DNA of 64,000 nt from Chloroflexota bacterium (lineage in GTDB: Bacteria > Chloroflexota > Anaerolineae > Aggregatilineales > UBA2796), in assembly GCA_021325095.1 (NCBI GenBank), contig JAJPHV010000017.1:24067-88066 (forward strand), read 5' to 3'. The notes beneath the pieces are model-generated. The model was given only the letters and a program-made list of their open reading frames with translations. It was not told the origin of the DNA and made no database searches. The translations under genes were made by a program, and so were the position numbers. Of the stretch, positions 8,257-16,616 are shown one piece after another. Within the stretch, counting starts at the first letter, position 1, and each line of letters opens with the position of its first letter.

Positions 8257-8928
8257 GTGCTAATCCCACATTTATTATTGGCGCACATGCTGGCCGACTA
8301 CGTATTGCAAACCAACTGGCTGGTAGCGCGCAAGAGTCAGGGCTGGGAGGGGTTGGCGCTGCACGGATTGATGGTCTTCGTCATGTCGCTGCTGGTGCTG
8401 CCCGCCTATCTGCCGGTGCTGTTCTTCCCGCTGCTGGCGATGTCCCTCGTCCACACTTTTCAGGACTGGGTCAAAGTCTATACCGGGCCGCGCATCAAAA
8501 TTCATCCGTTCATCCCCTACCTGATCGACCAGGTGTTACACTATATTCAGATCGCCATCGTGCAGGTGCTGTTCGGTGCGTGGTTACAGCCCCCGCCGGG
8601 CAGCGTGGAGCAGTTGGTCATGGCCTGTGGCGCAGCCGGAATCGCCGCCACGCGCTTCTACGACGTGACGTGGTGGGCCAACTGGCTGGATATGCTGCCC
8701 TACATGAACCGCTGGCGCACCTGGGGCTACGCCGAACGGCTGGCGATGGTGGCCCTGTCGGCGGCAGGCCTGTTCTGGCTGGCTCCGTTGTGCGCCTTGC
8801 CGCGCCTGTGGTTTGCGTGGTATTGTAAGCATCCGATCTGGAAGCAGCGGCGCGGTGCGCTGGAAATGGGGATCGGCATCCTGTTCAGCATCGGTCTGGG
8901 CCTGATCCTACGCGCCATGCTCGTCTAG
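8257..8928 (+). CDS. DUF3307 family membrane protein
   Basis: 223 residues, GTG start at 8257 with GGGCAGGAT upstream and a TACAAT box at 8221. The N-terminus LLLAHMLADYVLQTNWLVARK followed by LALHGLMVFVMS is the DUF3307 signature (HxxxDYxxQ...K...LHG). About six hydrophobic segments follow, with HPFIPYLIDQVLHYIQI in the second half. The family is often found next to SatD-type regulators, which are absent here. It is followed 26 bases later by the START-like protein on the same strand. Function unknown. Confidence 0.8.
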   Translation: MLIPHLLLAHMLADYVLQTNWLVARKSQGWEGLALHGLMVFVMSLLVLPAYLPVLFFPLLAMSLVHTFQDWVKVYTGPRIKIHPFIPYLIDQVLHYIQIAIVQVLFGAWLQPPPGSVEQLVMACGAAGIAATRFYDVTWWANWLDMLPYMNRWRTWGYAERLAMVALSAAGLFWLAPLCALPRLWFAWYCKHPIWKQRRGALEMGIGILFSIGLGLILRAMLV

Positions 8929-8954
8929 GACAACACGGACAAGGACGACGAACG

Positions 8955-10334
8955 GTGTCGTTAATTGATCAGCGTATTCTCATCGTGGCCCCCGTCGAGG
9001 CAGTCTGGACGTATGTGTCCGACCCGGCCCTGATGAGCAAGTGGAACAAGAACTGCAAGCAAATCTCAGTCCTGACCACGCGCACGACGGGCGTGGGTAC
9101 GCGCCGCCGCTGCGTGGGCGTGGATGGCCGGGCAGTGGTCGAGGAAACGACAGCCTATTTCGAGAACATCGGCTACGAGTACCACGTGGTTGACGGCCCG
9201 TACCGGGATTTCCGGGGGCGCTTTCGCTTGCAGGCTATTCCCGAAGGCACGATTGTCAACTGGACGGTGGAGTATCACCTGCGTGGCGTGCTGCCCGGCG
9301 TGCGCAATGCCTTGAGCTTCCGCAGGCATTACGAGGACATGATGGCCGACAGCCTGCGCCAGTTGCGGCGTATGGTCGAGGCCAGCGGCATCCAGCTTGA
9401 TCCTGAGAAGCACGCCCGTTACGCCATGCAAGACGGGCCCAGCGCAGAAGCGCGCGCCTCCCGTTCGCCGGAATTGACACGGCCTGCCGGGTCTGCCGCC
9501 AAAGGCCAGAGGGCGATGAAGGCGGTCTCGGTAGGCGAGGATGACCTCCCGGAGATGCCGGGGGCGGATTTTGCCCCGCCCACCGTCGTGCGGACGCCAC
9601 CACCGCCGCCCGAAGCGATCCCGGTAGGGGAGCCGCCCATTGTGCTATCGGACACGGCGGAGATACTTGTGCCCGCTGGCGAGGAGAAACACGACACCAA
9701 GCCGCGTCCTCCTCATGGACTGCGCGAAGCGATTGCCGGGCAGGCTGAAAAGGACAGGTACGCGCCGCCGGACGAGTCTGACCTTGAGCGGGCCGCTACC
9801 GCGCCCACCGTGCCTGTCTCACTGGTTGCGCCGCCGCCGGAGCCGCCCGTTGCCCAGGAGACACAAACCGTTCCCCTGCAAGCCAGCCCGCCACCGCGCC
9901 TGGACGTGCCGTCGTCGCTGCCCGAAAACGGGCCGCCCTCGTTCCCGACGCCCGAGCCCTGGCAACCCTTCCATGAGCCGTCCCATTCGTTGGAGGACAC
10001 CAGCGCTGGTCAAGCTGCCGCGCGTAAGGCCAGTGAACCAGAGGCAATCAAGCCGCCGCCCACCGACAAGCGCGATACGGGCGAGATCAGCATCTGGGAC
10101 GTGTTCGGCATTGAGCGGCCCAGCGAGCGCGCCCAGGCCGAACTCGAAGCGGTCATTGCCAGTCTTCAACCGGAGAATGCGCCCGGCAAGTCACGATCTG
10201 CATTCACGCCGTCGAGTTCATCGCGCAGCGCGTCTATGCGCCGCAAGGCCAAACCCAAAGTGCGCAGCGTCAGGAAGGGCGTGGGGCGGCAGAAGATGCA
10301 GGTGCACGCAAGAGGTGTGGCACGGCGCGGGTGA
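8955..10334 (+). CDS. START-like (SRPBCC) protein with long proline-rich tail
   Basis: 459 residues, GTG start with AAGGA upstream. Residues 1-145 form a polyketide-cyclase/START-type fold (VEAVWTYVSDPALMSKWNKN, then GTIVNWTVEYHLRG and a C-terminal LRQLRRMVEASGI helix). Residues about 170-370 are low-complexity Pro/Glu/Ala. A short conserved-looking island, GEISIWDVFGIERPSERAQA, follows near 377, and the end is strongly basic (RRKAKPKVRSVRKGVGRQKM). The fold binds small hydrophobic ligands or lipids. The linker plus basic tail suggests tethering to nucleic acid or membrane; that is inference. It is convergent with the E2 gene. Confidence 0.75.
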   Translation: MSLIDQRILIVAPVEAVWTYVSDPALMSKWNKNCKQISVLTTRTTGVGTRRRCVGVDGRAVVEETTAYFENIGYEYHVVDGPYRDFRGRFRLQAIPEGTIVNWTVEYHLRGVLPGVRNALSFRRHYEDMMADSLRQLRRMVEASGIQLDPEKHARYAMQDGPSAEARASRSPELTRPAGSAAKGQRAMKAVSVGEDDLPEMPGADFAPPTVVRTPPPPPEAIPVGEPPIVLSDTAEILVPAGEEKHDTKPRPPHGLREAIAGQAEKDRYAPPDESDLERAATAPTVPVSLVAPPPEPPVAQETQTVPLQASPPPRLDVPSSLPENGPPSFPTPEPWQPFHEPSHSLEDTSAGQAAARKASEPEAIKPPPTDKRDTGEISIWDVFGIERPSERAQAELEAVIASLQPENAPGKSRSAFTPSSSSRSASMRRKAKPKVRSVRKGVGRQKMQVHARGVARRG

Positions 10335-10443
10335 AGCACCCAAAACGCGCCTCCATCGTTGTACAGTGAACAACGCTTCCTGCGTCTCCAGCCCACAAGC
10401 CGTATTCTGGCAAATCCACGTTTACGATGCATTGCCTTCGGAG

Positions 10444-10493
10444 TTCCCCCTCTCTGCGAAATCTGCAAGCGGAGAGGGGGCAGGGGGTGAGGT
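10444..10493. repeat. Intergenic palindrome, family copy 2
   Basis: CCCCCTCTCTGC and GCGGAGAGGGGG arms (10446-10457, 10469-10480) followed by CAGGGGGTGAGGT. It lies between two convergent genes, 6 bases from the E2 stop, and may act as a two-way terminator. Confidence 0.8.
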
Positions 10494-10498
10494 AAACC

Positions 10499-11788
10499 TC
10501 AGATCAGCAGCCGCATCGGGGATTCTAGCAGTTTCTTGAACGCCTGCATGAACTTTGCGCCTTCCGCCCCATCGCTGACGCGGTGATCGACGCTCAGTGT
10601 ACATTTCATGCGTGTCCCGACTTTCAGCTCGCCATTGACGACCACCGGCACTTCGCGTGCCGAACCGACGGCCAGGATGCCCGCTTCCGGCGGGTTGATG
10701 ATGGCGAGGAAACTCTCCACGTCGTAGGGGCCGAGGTTGCTCACAGTGAAGGTGCTACCTTCGATATCCTCGGGGCGGACTTTGCCACTGCGTGCGGCGG
10801 CGATCATCTCTTTGTTACGCTGCGCCAGCCGTGAGATCGAGGTGATGTCCGCATCCTTCGCCACGACATTGATCAGCCCGCCGCTGTCCAGCGCCACCGC
10901 GATCCCGATATTGATGTGCTCAAAGCGCACGATCCTGTCGCCATAATAGTGGCTGTTCAGATTCGGGAACTGCCGCAGGGTCAGCGCCACCGCCTTCACC
11001 ACCAGATCGTTGACACTCACTTTTTGCTCGTCGGGCAGCCCTTCGTTGACCTCTTTGCGCAGCGCCAGCGCCGGGGCCATGTCAATTTCGGTGGTGATGT
11101 AGAAATGCGGGACGGTTTGCTTGCTCTCGGTCATCCTCGTCGCAATGCGCTGGCGCAGTCGGGAGAGCGGCTCCTCGGTGATGCCCGGCCCGGTGGGTGG
11201 CGCGGCCTGTGCACGGGCCGCTGCGGGTGCGGGCGCGGCAGGCGCAACAGGCACAGGCGGTACCGGCGCAGCCGCAGGCCGTGCAGTGGGCTGGAATGAC
11301 TCCACGTCGGACTTCACGATCCGCCCGCCCGGACCAGTGCCCTGCACCTGCCTCAGATCGATCCCTCGCTCCTCGGCGATGCGTCGCGCAATGGGGCTGG
11401 CCTTGACGCCGCCCGGCAAGTCCTCATCCTGGACGGCTGGCGTAGCCGCCTTGCCGTTGCCCCGTGGAGCCGCCGGAGCAGGCTGTTCCGCCTTTTGTTC
11501 GGGTTTCTGTTCCTGTTTGGCCTCGGCCTTGACACTCTCCGTTTCGGCCCCTTCGACGCCGATCCTGGCGATGGGCGCGCCGACGGGGACGACCTGCCCG
11601 ACATCGACCAGCGTTTCGAGTAAAACGCCGCTGACCGTCGACTCGACCTCAATGGTAGCCTTGTCGCTCTCGATCTCGGCCAGCACATCGCCTGCCTTCA
11701 CCGTGTCGCCAACCTTCTTAACCCAGTTGACGAACGTTCCTTCCTGCATATCCAGACCCAGTTTAGGCAGCTTGACTACTTCGGCCAT
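10499..11788 (-). CDS. pdhC: 2-oxoacid dehydrogenase E2 (dihydrolipoamide acyltransferase)
   Basis: 429 residues. The lipoyl domain (2-77) has the lipoylated Lys at ESDKATIEV (K43). An Ala/Pro/Lys-rich hinge leads to a peripheral-subunit-binding domain at about 128-162 (ASPIARRIAEERGIDLRQVQ). A second hinge then leads to the catalytic domain, which ends in DHRVSDGAEGAKFMQAFK with the catalytic His and Asp. It transfers the acyl group from lipoate to CoA. Its ATG overlaps the E1beta stop (TAATG), so translation is coupled. The substrate is most likely pyruvate (acetoin is the alternative) and no E3 gene is in this window. Confidence 0.92.
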   Translation of the reverse strand: MAEVVKLPKLGLDMQEGTFVNWVKKVGDTVKAGDVLAEIESDKATIEVESTVSGVLLETLVDVGQVVPVGAPIARIGVEGAETESVKAEAKQEQKPEQKAEQPAPAAPRGNGKAATPAVQDEDLPGGVKASPIARRIAEERGIDLRQVQGTGPGGRIVKSDVESFQPTARPAAAPVPPVPVAPAAPAPAAARAQAAPPTGPGITEEPLSRLRQRIATRMTESKQTVPHFYITTEIDMAPALALRKEVNEGLPDEQKVSVNDLVVKAVALTLRQFPNLNSHYYGDRIVRFEHINIGIAVALDSGGLINVVAKDADITSISRLAQRNKEMIAAARSGKVRPEDIEGSTFTVSNLGPYDVESFLAIINPPEAGILAVGSAREVPVVVNGELKVGTRMKCTLSVDHRVSDGAEGAKFMQAFKKLLESPMRLLI

Positions 11789-12768
11789 TACAGCACCTCT
11801 CTCACCGCCTGAACGACCTTCTGTGTGTCGGGCAGGGCCATCAGTTCAATATCCCTCGCATACGGCAAAGGCACGTCCATCGCACTGACTCGTTTGACGG
11901 GCGCATCCATGTAATCGAACATGTGCTCCTGGATTTGCGCCGCGATCTCGCTGCCGACGCTGAAGTGCGGCAGGCATTCTTCAACCACGACGCAGCGGTT
12001 GGTCTTCTTGAAGCTCTCGAACACAATGTCCAGGTCGAGCGGGCGCAGCCAGCGCAGATCGACAATCTCGCACTCGATGCCGTCTTTCGCCAGGATGTCC
12101 GCTGCTTCCATTGACCATTCCAGTCCGCGCGCGAAGGTCACAATCGTCACATCGCGGCCCTTGCGCTTGAGGTCGCTCTTGCCGATGGGCAGCAAAAAAT
12201 CCGGATCATCAGGAACGACACCCGGCTTGGAATAGAGCGCGATGCTTTCGGTGAATAGCACCGGGTTTTCATCGCGGATGGCGGCCTTCAACATGCCTTT
12301 CGCGTCGTAGGGCGTGCCCGGGCAGGCCACATACAGGCCCGGAAAATGTGCAAAAACCGGCTCCGGGCTGTGGGAATGGGTGGCCGTCGCCTGGTTGCCC
12401 CAGCCCGTCGCCGTGCGGATGACCAGCGGCGCTTTGAACTGGCCGTTGAACATGTAATGCACTTTGGCCGCGAGGTTGACGATGGCATCCATCGCCAGGA
12501 AGGCGAAATTGATAGTCATGATCTCGGCCACTGGCCGCAGCCCGGCCATCGCCGCCCCAACCGCTGCTCCGGCGATCACCATCTCGCTGATAGGCGTATC
12601 ACGCACGCGGCGCTCGCCGAATTCTTCGAGGAAGCCGCGCGTCACCTTGTGCGTGCCATCCCAACGCCCGACTTCCTCACCCATCACGAAAACGCGGTCA
12701 TCGCGTACCATTTCTTCATGCAAGGCCGAACGCAGTGCCTCGCGCATCGATGTGTTTCTGTCAGCCAT
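11788..12768 (-). CDS. pdhB: 2-oxoacid dehydrogenase E1 beta subunit
   Basis: 326 residues, typical length for the beta subunit of alpha2beta2 E1. Landmarks: VFVMGEEVGRWDGTHKVTRG near residue 26, DTPISEMVIAGAAVGAAMAG near 57, NFAFLAMDAIVN near 87, and the C-terminal transketolase-type domain with VVVEECLPHFSVGSEIAAQI. It supplies part of the thiamine-diphosphate site formed with the alpha subunit. It follows E1alpha after 9 bases and overlaps E2 by 1 base. Confidence 0.94.
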   Translation of the reverse strand: MADRNTSMREALRSALHEEMVRDDRVFVMGEEVGRWDGTHKVTRGFLEEFGERRVRDTPISEMVIAGAAVGAAMAGLRPVAEIMTINFAFLAMDAIVNLAAKVHYMFNGQFKAPLVIRTATGWGNQATATHSHSPEPVFAHFPGLYVACPGTPYDAKGMLKAAIRDENPVLFTESIALYSKPGVVPDDPDFLLPIGKSDLKRKGRDVTIVTFARGLEWSMEAADILAKDGIECEIVDLRWLRPLDLDIVFESFKKTNRCVVVEECLPHFSVGSEIAAQIQEHMFDYMDAPVKRVSAMDVPLPYARDIELMALPDTQKVVQAVREVL

Positions 12769-12777
12769 CTTGTCCCC

Positions 12778-13743
12778 TCAGGCGTACACGTTGCGAACCA
12801 GATCCTCCGCGATGGGGTCTGGGCTTTCTTCGGCAAACTGAACCGCTTCATTCACCGTCATCACGGCTCTTTTGTCCAGGTTGTCCAGTTCCGCACCAAT
12901 GTCGCCGTACTGGTCGCACAGGTGATTACGCAGGACAATGATCGGGTCCATTTCCTTGTACTTCTTCATTTCCTCAACGCGCGTCTGGTAAATTCTATCG
13001 GAGACGCCGTGACCCTCGTAGCGATACGTGAGGCACTCCATCAGGATCGGGCCGTTCTTGCGGGCATAATCCACGGCCTCCACGCTGGCCTTGTATACGT
13101 CGATCACGTCCATGCCGTTGACGCGCGGCCCTTCTTTCATGCCGTAGGCAATTGCGCGCTTGACAAGTATGGGCTGGCCGCTGGCGATCTCGGTGCTGGT
13201 TCCCATGCCATACAGATTGTTCTCAATCAACCACACGACAGGCAAATCCCAGACGGCGCTCAGGTTTAGCGACTCGTGGAAATAGCCGTTATTGGTTGCA
13301 CCATCGCCCAGGAAGCACAGGACGACATCGTCCTTGTTGTTGTATCTGGATTCCAGCGCAATGCCCGCCGCCAGCGGCAAATGTCCGGCTACAATCGCGT
13401 AGCCACCCCAGAAGTTCCGGCTGCGATCCGCCAGGTGCATCGATCCGCCCTTGCCACCGCTGACGCCCGTCGCCTTGCCAAACATTTCCGCCATAACGCG
13501 CTTCGGATCAACGCCGCGCGCAAGCGCAATACCGTGATCCCGGTAAGCCGTGATCACGTGATCGGAGGGGCGTAGCGCACGGATCGCGCCCACGCCAGTG
13601 GCTTCCTGCCCGCTGTACAGGTGCAGGTACACTCCTCCGATTTTACGCTGCGCGAACAGTTCTTTGCAGCGTTCTTCAAAGTGCCGGATCAGTACAATAT
13701 CATAGTACATCTCCAGCAATTGATCCTTACTCAGCTCGGCCAT
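12778..13743 (-). CDS. pdhA: 2-oxoacid dehydrogenase E1 alpha subunit
   Basis: 321 residues, ATG 13743 with GGAAGGGG 6 bases ahead. The thiamine-diphosphate motif is GDGATNNGYFHESLN, near residue 145; GKGGSMHLADR (93-103) and GHGVSDRIYQTR (phosphorylation-loop region of the family) are present. It decarboxylates the 2-oxoacid and reductively acylates E2. First gene of the E1alpha-E1beta-E2 operon. A promoter and a 15-bp palindrome lie about 125-155 bases upstream. Confidence 0.94.
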   Translation of the reverse strand: MAELSKDQLLEMYYDIVLIRHFEERCKELFAQRKIGGVYLHLYSGQEATGVGAIRALRPSDHVITAYRDHGIALARGVDPKRVMAEMFGKATGVSGGKGGSMHLADRSRNFWGGYAIVAGHLPLAAGIALESRYNNKDDVVLCFLGDGATNNGYFHESLNLSAVWDLPVVWLIENNLYGMGTSTEIASGQPILVKRAIAYGMKEGPRVNGMDVIDVYKASVEAVDYARKNGPILMECLTYRYEGHGVSDRIYQTRVEEMKKYKEMDPIIVLRNHLCDQYGDIGAELDNLDKRAVMTVNEAVQFAEESPDPIAEDLVRNVYA

Positions 13744-13867
13744 CCGGCACCCCTTCCAAAGTAGAAACCGTACAACTGATGAAGAAGCAGCACCCTTGTT
13801 CCTGCTGGATGCTGTGAAGTTCGCTGCACGCGGTTACAAACTGCATTTCTGCCGCCAGACAGCGCAG

Positions 13868-13897
13868 ATAGTATCACACTATTTGCCGCAGCGGCAA
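13868..13897 (-). promoter_or_regulatory. Promoter with operator-like palindrome for the E1-E2 operon
   Basis: Minus strand TTGCCG (13897-13892), an 18-base spacer and extended -10 TGA-TACTAT (13876-13868). A perfect palindrome TTGCCGC-A-GCGGCAA (13883-13897) covers the -35 box and half of the spacer, which is where a repressor would sit. The leader is about 118 bases. Confidence 0.5.
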
Positions 13898-13943
13898 GAT
13901 AAATAATACGCACATTGGGTGCATTCAGGGTTGGGGGCGAGTT

Positions 13944-14260
13944 TTAGGCAGCCTCCCAGAGCCGGTCAAAAGAATGACCTAAGACCGCCGAGCGCAAGAC
14001 CATCATGCGGTTGAGGGGGGAGACCAGCGCATTCCCGGCCCGGCTAACCGCTGCTTGAATGGCTTGACGCCACTTTCAACACTGCCCGCCCCCATCGGGA
14101 AGCCCGCCATCCGAAACCGGGCGTATTGCATCCGCCGGGCGTGTTCACGGAAGCAATCGGCATGGCGGACGAGATCATAGTGTTCGAATGGCTCGGTAAG
14201 CCGGTGAATCTCCCCTTTGAACAGAGGGCTTTGAGCATTTCTGCCCAGCCTTGAGCGGTG
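13944..14260 (-). pseudogene. Transposase C-terminal remnant, frameshifted
   Basis: The minus strand reads EHYDLVRHADCFREHARRMQ, then RFRMAGFPMGAGSVESGVKP and FKQRLAGPGMRWS. These match the C-terminal pattern (GxGSVES...RLxGPGMRW) of transposases near the ISKra4 group. At a run of six G (14015-14020) the frame breaks; with one more G it continues PPLNRMMVLRSAVLGHSFDR to a stop at 13944. The N-terminal three quarters and both ends are missing, so this is a dead fragment between the E1alpha promoter and the Wzz-like gene. The family assignment is from pattern only. Confidence 0.65.
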
Positions 14261-14347
14261 GTCGGGGCAGCGTGCCTGCGCGGCACACGGAAAGGAATTG
14301 TCTGCCCGCCGCCCAATTTTCACTCAGCCCTCCATCCTCAGCGCTCA

Positions 14348-14995
14348 TTACTCACTCAATGCGCCGAGAACGGGCAGTTGCAAATAGCGCTCTACGTCGT
14401 TCGGACGGCGCACGACATTTGATTCGAGATATTCCAGGATGAACACCGCCGCACCGCCGATCAGCACGCCGAGCAGCCCACCCGCCGCCACGTTGACCGT
14501 GGTGTTGGGCCGGAAGAGCGCATAGCGCGGCATATCCAGCAGTTCGGCGTTGATCCGGTCTTCCAGGCGGAGCGGCTGGTTCTCCTGGTTGCGCCACTCG
14601 TAGAACTGCACGCCGTACTCCCTGGCGACCCGATTCGCCACGTCGCCGTCGGCCATGTCCACGTCGATGTTGATGACCAGGTTGTTCAGGTCGGGCGTGA
14701 CGCTGACGGCATCCAACAGTTGCCCCGGTGTCATGTCCAGCTTCAGCGCGTTGATCACGTCCTGGGCGCGCAGTTCGGTGTGCAGCCGCGACGCCCAACT
14801 GTTCATCAACTGCCGGAGCGTCTGAGTCAGCCCGAAGTCGTTGCGCGCAGGCTTGATCAAGATCGTCTGCGTCGAGCGATAGACCTTCGGCTGGATTTTG
14901 CTCAGGGCGAAACCTGCGCCACCCGTCAAAATCACAGCCAGCAGGATAATCCAGCCACGCCGGACAAGGATACGCAGGTAAGCGGTCAGGTTCAT
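14348..14995 (-). CDS. Wzz-like polysaccharide chain-length protein
   Basis: 215 residues with a membrane helix at about 14-31 (GWIILLAVILTGGAGFALS), the periplasmic Wzz pattern KVYRSTQTILIKPARNDF, and a second helix near 168-188. There is no Walker-A tyrosine-kinase domain, so it is a polysaccharide co-polymerase without an attached kinase. It starts at ATG 14995 with GGAGGG upstream and its own extended -10 promoter at 15025-15033. A second Wzz-like protein is encoded just upstream (15731-16423), and the pair likely controls export of one surface polysaccharide. Confidence 0.82.
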   Translation of the reverse strand: MNLTAYLRILVRRGWIILLAVILTGGAGFALSKIQPKVYRSTQTILIKPARNDFGLTQTLRQLMNSWASRLHTELRAQDVINALKLDMTPGQLLDAVSVTPDLNNLVINIDVDMADGDVANRVAREYGVQFYEWRNQENQPLRLEDRINAELLDMPRYALFRPNTTVNVAAGGLLGVLIGGAAVFILEYLESNVVRRPNDVERYLQLPVLGALSE

Positions 14996-15024
14996 GGCGA
15001 TTGTGGCCCTCCAAAGCGAGCGGG

Positions 15025-15033
15025 ATTATAGCA
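15025..15033 (-). promoter_or_regulatory. Extended -10 promoter of the downstream Wzz-like gene
   Basis: TG-C-TATAAT on the minus strand, 30 bases ahead of the ATG at 14995; a GGAGGG ribosome site lies between. No good -35. Confidence 0.5.
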
Positions 15034-15080
15034 GACCCGCCCTCGTATGCCATAGGCGCTTGCTCGACGGCTGGCTCTAT

Positions 15081-15734
15081 TCATTTTGGGGGACATCTTC
15101 CCGCTGTGAAGCCCTTCCAGGCACTGATGGGCCTGTCCTGTATCTGAGATTCAGCACTGTGTATCCATATGTGATCCACCGTTATATAGGGTCTGAAGCG
15201 CACGGTATAATGATCTTGAGCCAGACTGGAGGGCGATGGGTCAAGGCGGATTCGGATGTTGCCTTTGAAGCCCGCCTCGCCCAGACGCCATTGGCCCATC
15301 TCGTCAAGTCTGATACAACCCACCGCACCCAGCGGCTCGCCAAAGGCCATGAGCATCTCGCCCAGAGAGATGCCGCGCAGATTATCAAACATGATCTCGT
15401 TTACCGTATCCGCTGCGTGCGGCGAGTCGTCGCGCGTTGCATTATGCAGCACGCAGCCAATGAAGTAGCTGGAAGGGGCACTCCAACATAGCGACAAGGC
15501 TCCTCGCCGGAAATCGAGCAAAGTATTGTCCAGCCGGAGCAGTCTTTCAGCTTCTTCAAGGGTCGTCTTGCCGGGGCAGATGTTATGCCAGCAGGCCTGC
15601 TGATCCTGGCCGATCTCGACTTTGAGCCAGGCCGGGGGCGGTGTCTCGACCAGCTCACCGATCAAACGTGCTGCCGCCATGAACAGCACCAAAAGCGCGG
15701 TCAATGCCGCCGTTCGGGCCAGCAAGCGCCTCAT
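15081..15734 (-). CDS. Membrane-anchored or exported protein, function unknown
   Basis: 217 residues with one N-terminal hydrophobic helix (LLARTAALTALLVLFMAAARL, uncleaved anchor or signal). The outer domain contains four or five Cys (ACWHNICPGKTT, LSLCWSAPSS, GCVLHN, VGCIRLDEMG), which could form disulfides. I do not recognise the family. The ATG overlaps the preceding Wzz-like stop by 4 bases (ATGA), so the two are translationally coupled and it is probably part of the same polysaccharide export unit. Confidence 0.7.
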   Translation of the reverse strand: MRRLLARTAALTALLVLFMAAARLIGELVETPPPAWLKVEIGQDQQACWHNICPGKTTLEEAERLLRLDNTLLDFRRGALSLCWSAPSSYFIGCVLHNATRDDSPHAADTVNEIMFDNLRGISLGEMLMAFGEPLGAVGCIRLDEMGQWRLGEAGFKGNIRIRLDPSPSSLAQDHYTVRFRPYITVDHIWIHSAESQIQDRPISAWKGFTAGRCPPK

Positions 15735-16423
15735 CGCCCCGGTATCTCCACGAGCACACTCAACCCCAACACTTCCACATCGCCCCGATCCCGGATCGTC
15801 GGGTCGAGGTACTCCGCCAGGAAGGCCAGCGCCAGCCCCGCCACCAGCCCGATCAGCACGCGGAAGAGCGGCCCCAGGCGCTGCGTGATCGGCGCGGAAA
15901 GGGGCGCAACCGTGATCGTATCCAGCGGCGTGATCTCAGCTTTCTGCGCGCCAAACTGCGGGAAGTACACCTGGTTCTTCTCGCGCAGCACATCTATGGC
16001 CGCCTGCGCGATCAGCTTGAGATCGTCGGGGTTGGGCCAGTACAGGTAAAGCGTCATGATGCTGCGCGCGCTGTCCGAACGCAGTCCGGCAGTGCGAATG
16101 TCGCCCGCGCTGATCGGTTTGCCCTGTGCGGCCAGCCTGGTGGAAATTTCCTGCGCAAATGAATCCGTGCCCATCCAGGTGGCGAGGTTGTTGACGGCGT
16201 ACTCCGAGGCCAGCCAGGGAATGTAGCTCTGATCCTGGAAGTTCTGTGCCTTGTCGGCGGTGGGAACCTGGCTGGCGGTGAAGTGGATCGTCGTCGTGTA
16301 GGTGACAGGCGGCGAGATCACCGTTCGCAGCGTTGGCAGTGTCAGGATCAACGCGACCACAGCCGGGATCAGCACCAGCCACCAGCGCCGCCGCACCACT
16401 GCCCAGAGTTGTCTAAGTTCCAT
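15731..16423 (-). CDS. Wzz-like polysaccharide chain-length protein
   Basis: 230 residues from ATG 16423 (MELRQLWAVVRRRWWLVLIP), chosen because GGAG lies 8 bases ahead; the frame extends 13 codons further. Helices at about 14-33 and 186-206 flank an outer domain beginning YTTTIHFTASQVPTADKAQN. No kinase domain. First gene of a unit with the Cys-containing exported protein. A candidate extended -10 (TG-C-TATTTT) lies at 16453-16461. Confidence 0.8.
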   Translation of the reverse strand: MELRQLWAVVRRRWWLVLIPAVVALILTLPTLRTVISPPVTYTTTIHFTASQVPTADKAQNFQDQSYIPWLASEYAVNNLATWMGTDSFAQEISTRLAAQGKPISAGDIRTAGLRSDSARSIMTLYLYWPNPDDLKLIAQAAIDVLREKNQVYFPQFGAQKAEITPLDTITVAPLSAPITQRLGPLFRVLIGLVAGLALAFLAEYLDPTIRDRGDVEVLGLSVLVEIPGR

Positions 16424-16504
16424 GTGGCACTCCGTAGGGTTCGTCCAGCATGAAAATAGCATCTCGACCCAGAATGCACAACCTGTACCTGAGCTACGCT
16501 ATCC

Positions 16505-16525
16505 CGTCGTCCGATCCGGACGACG
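16505..16525. other. 21-base palindrome between divergent genes
   Basis: CGTCGTCCG-ATC-CGGACGACG, perfect 9-bp arms. It lies between the Wzz-like operon and the response-regulator gene. It may be an operator or a hairpin in the 5' region of either transcript. Confidence 0.55.
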
Positions 16526-16616
16526 CGGGCGGAGTACCAACGGTTGTTGCTAACTACACTTAATCGGCGTAAACTTTTCACAAAATTACTCCACAAAATG
16601 GCTGAGTGTCCAGTCT

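Noticed and set aside
8226..8828. Alternative plus-strand frame overlapping the DUF3307 gene
   Set aside because: Gly/Ala/Arg-rich shadow; the other frame has the DUF3307 signature and membrane helices.
13744..13866. T-box-like riboswitch in the leader of the E1alpha gene
   Set aside because: AACAAGGGTG resembles part of a T-box sequence, but the following GGNACCGCG is absent and the gene is not amino-acid related.
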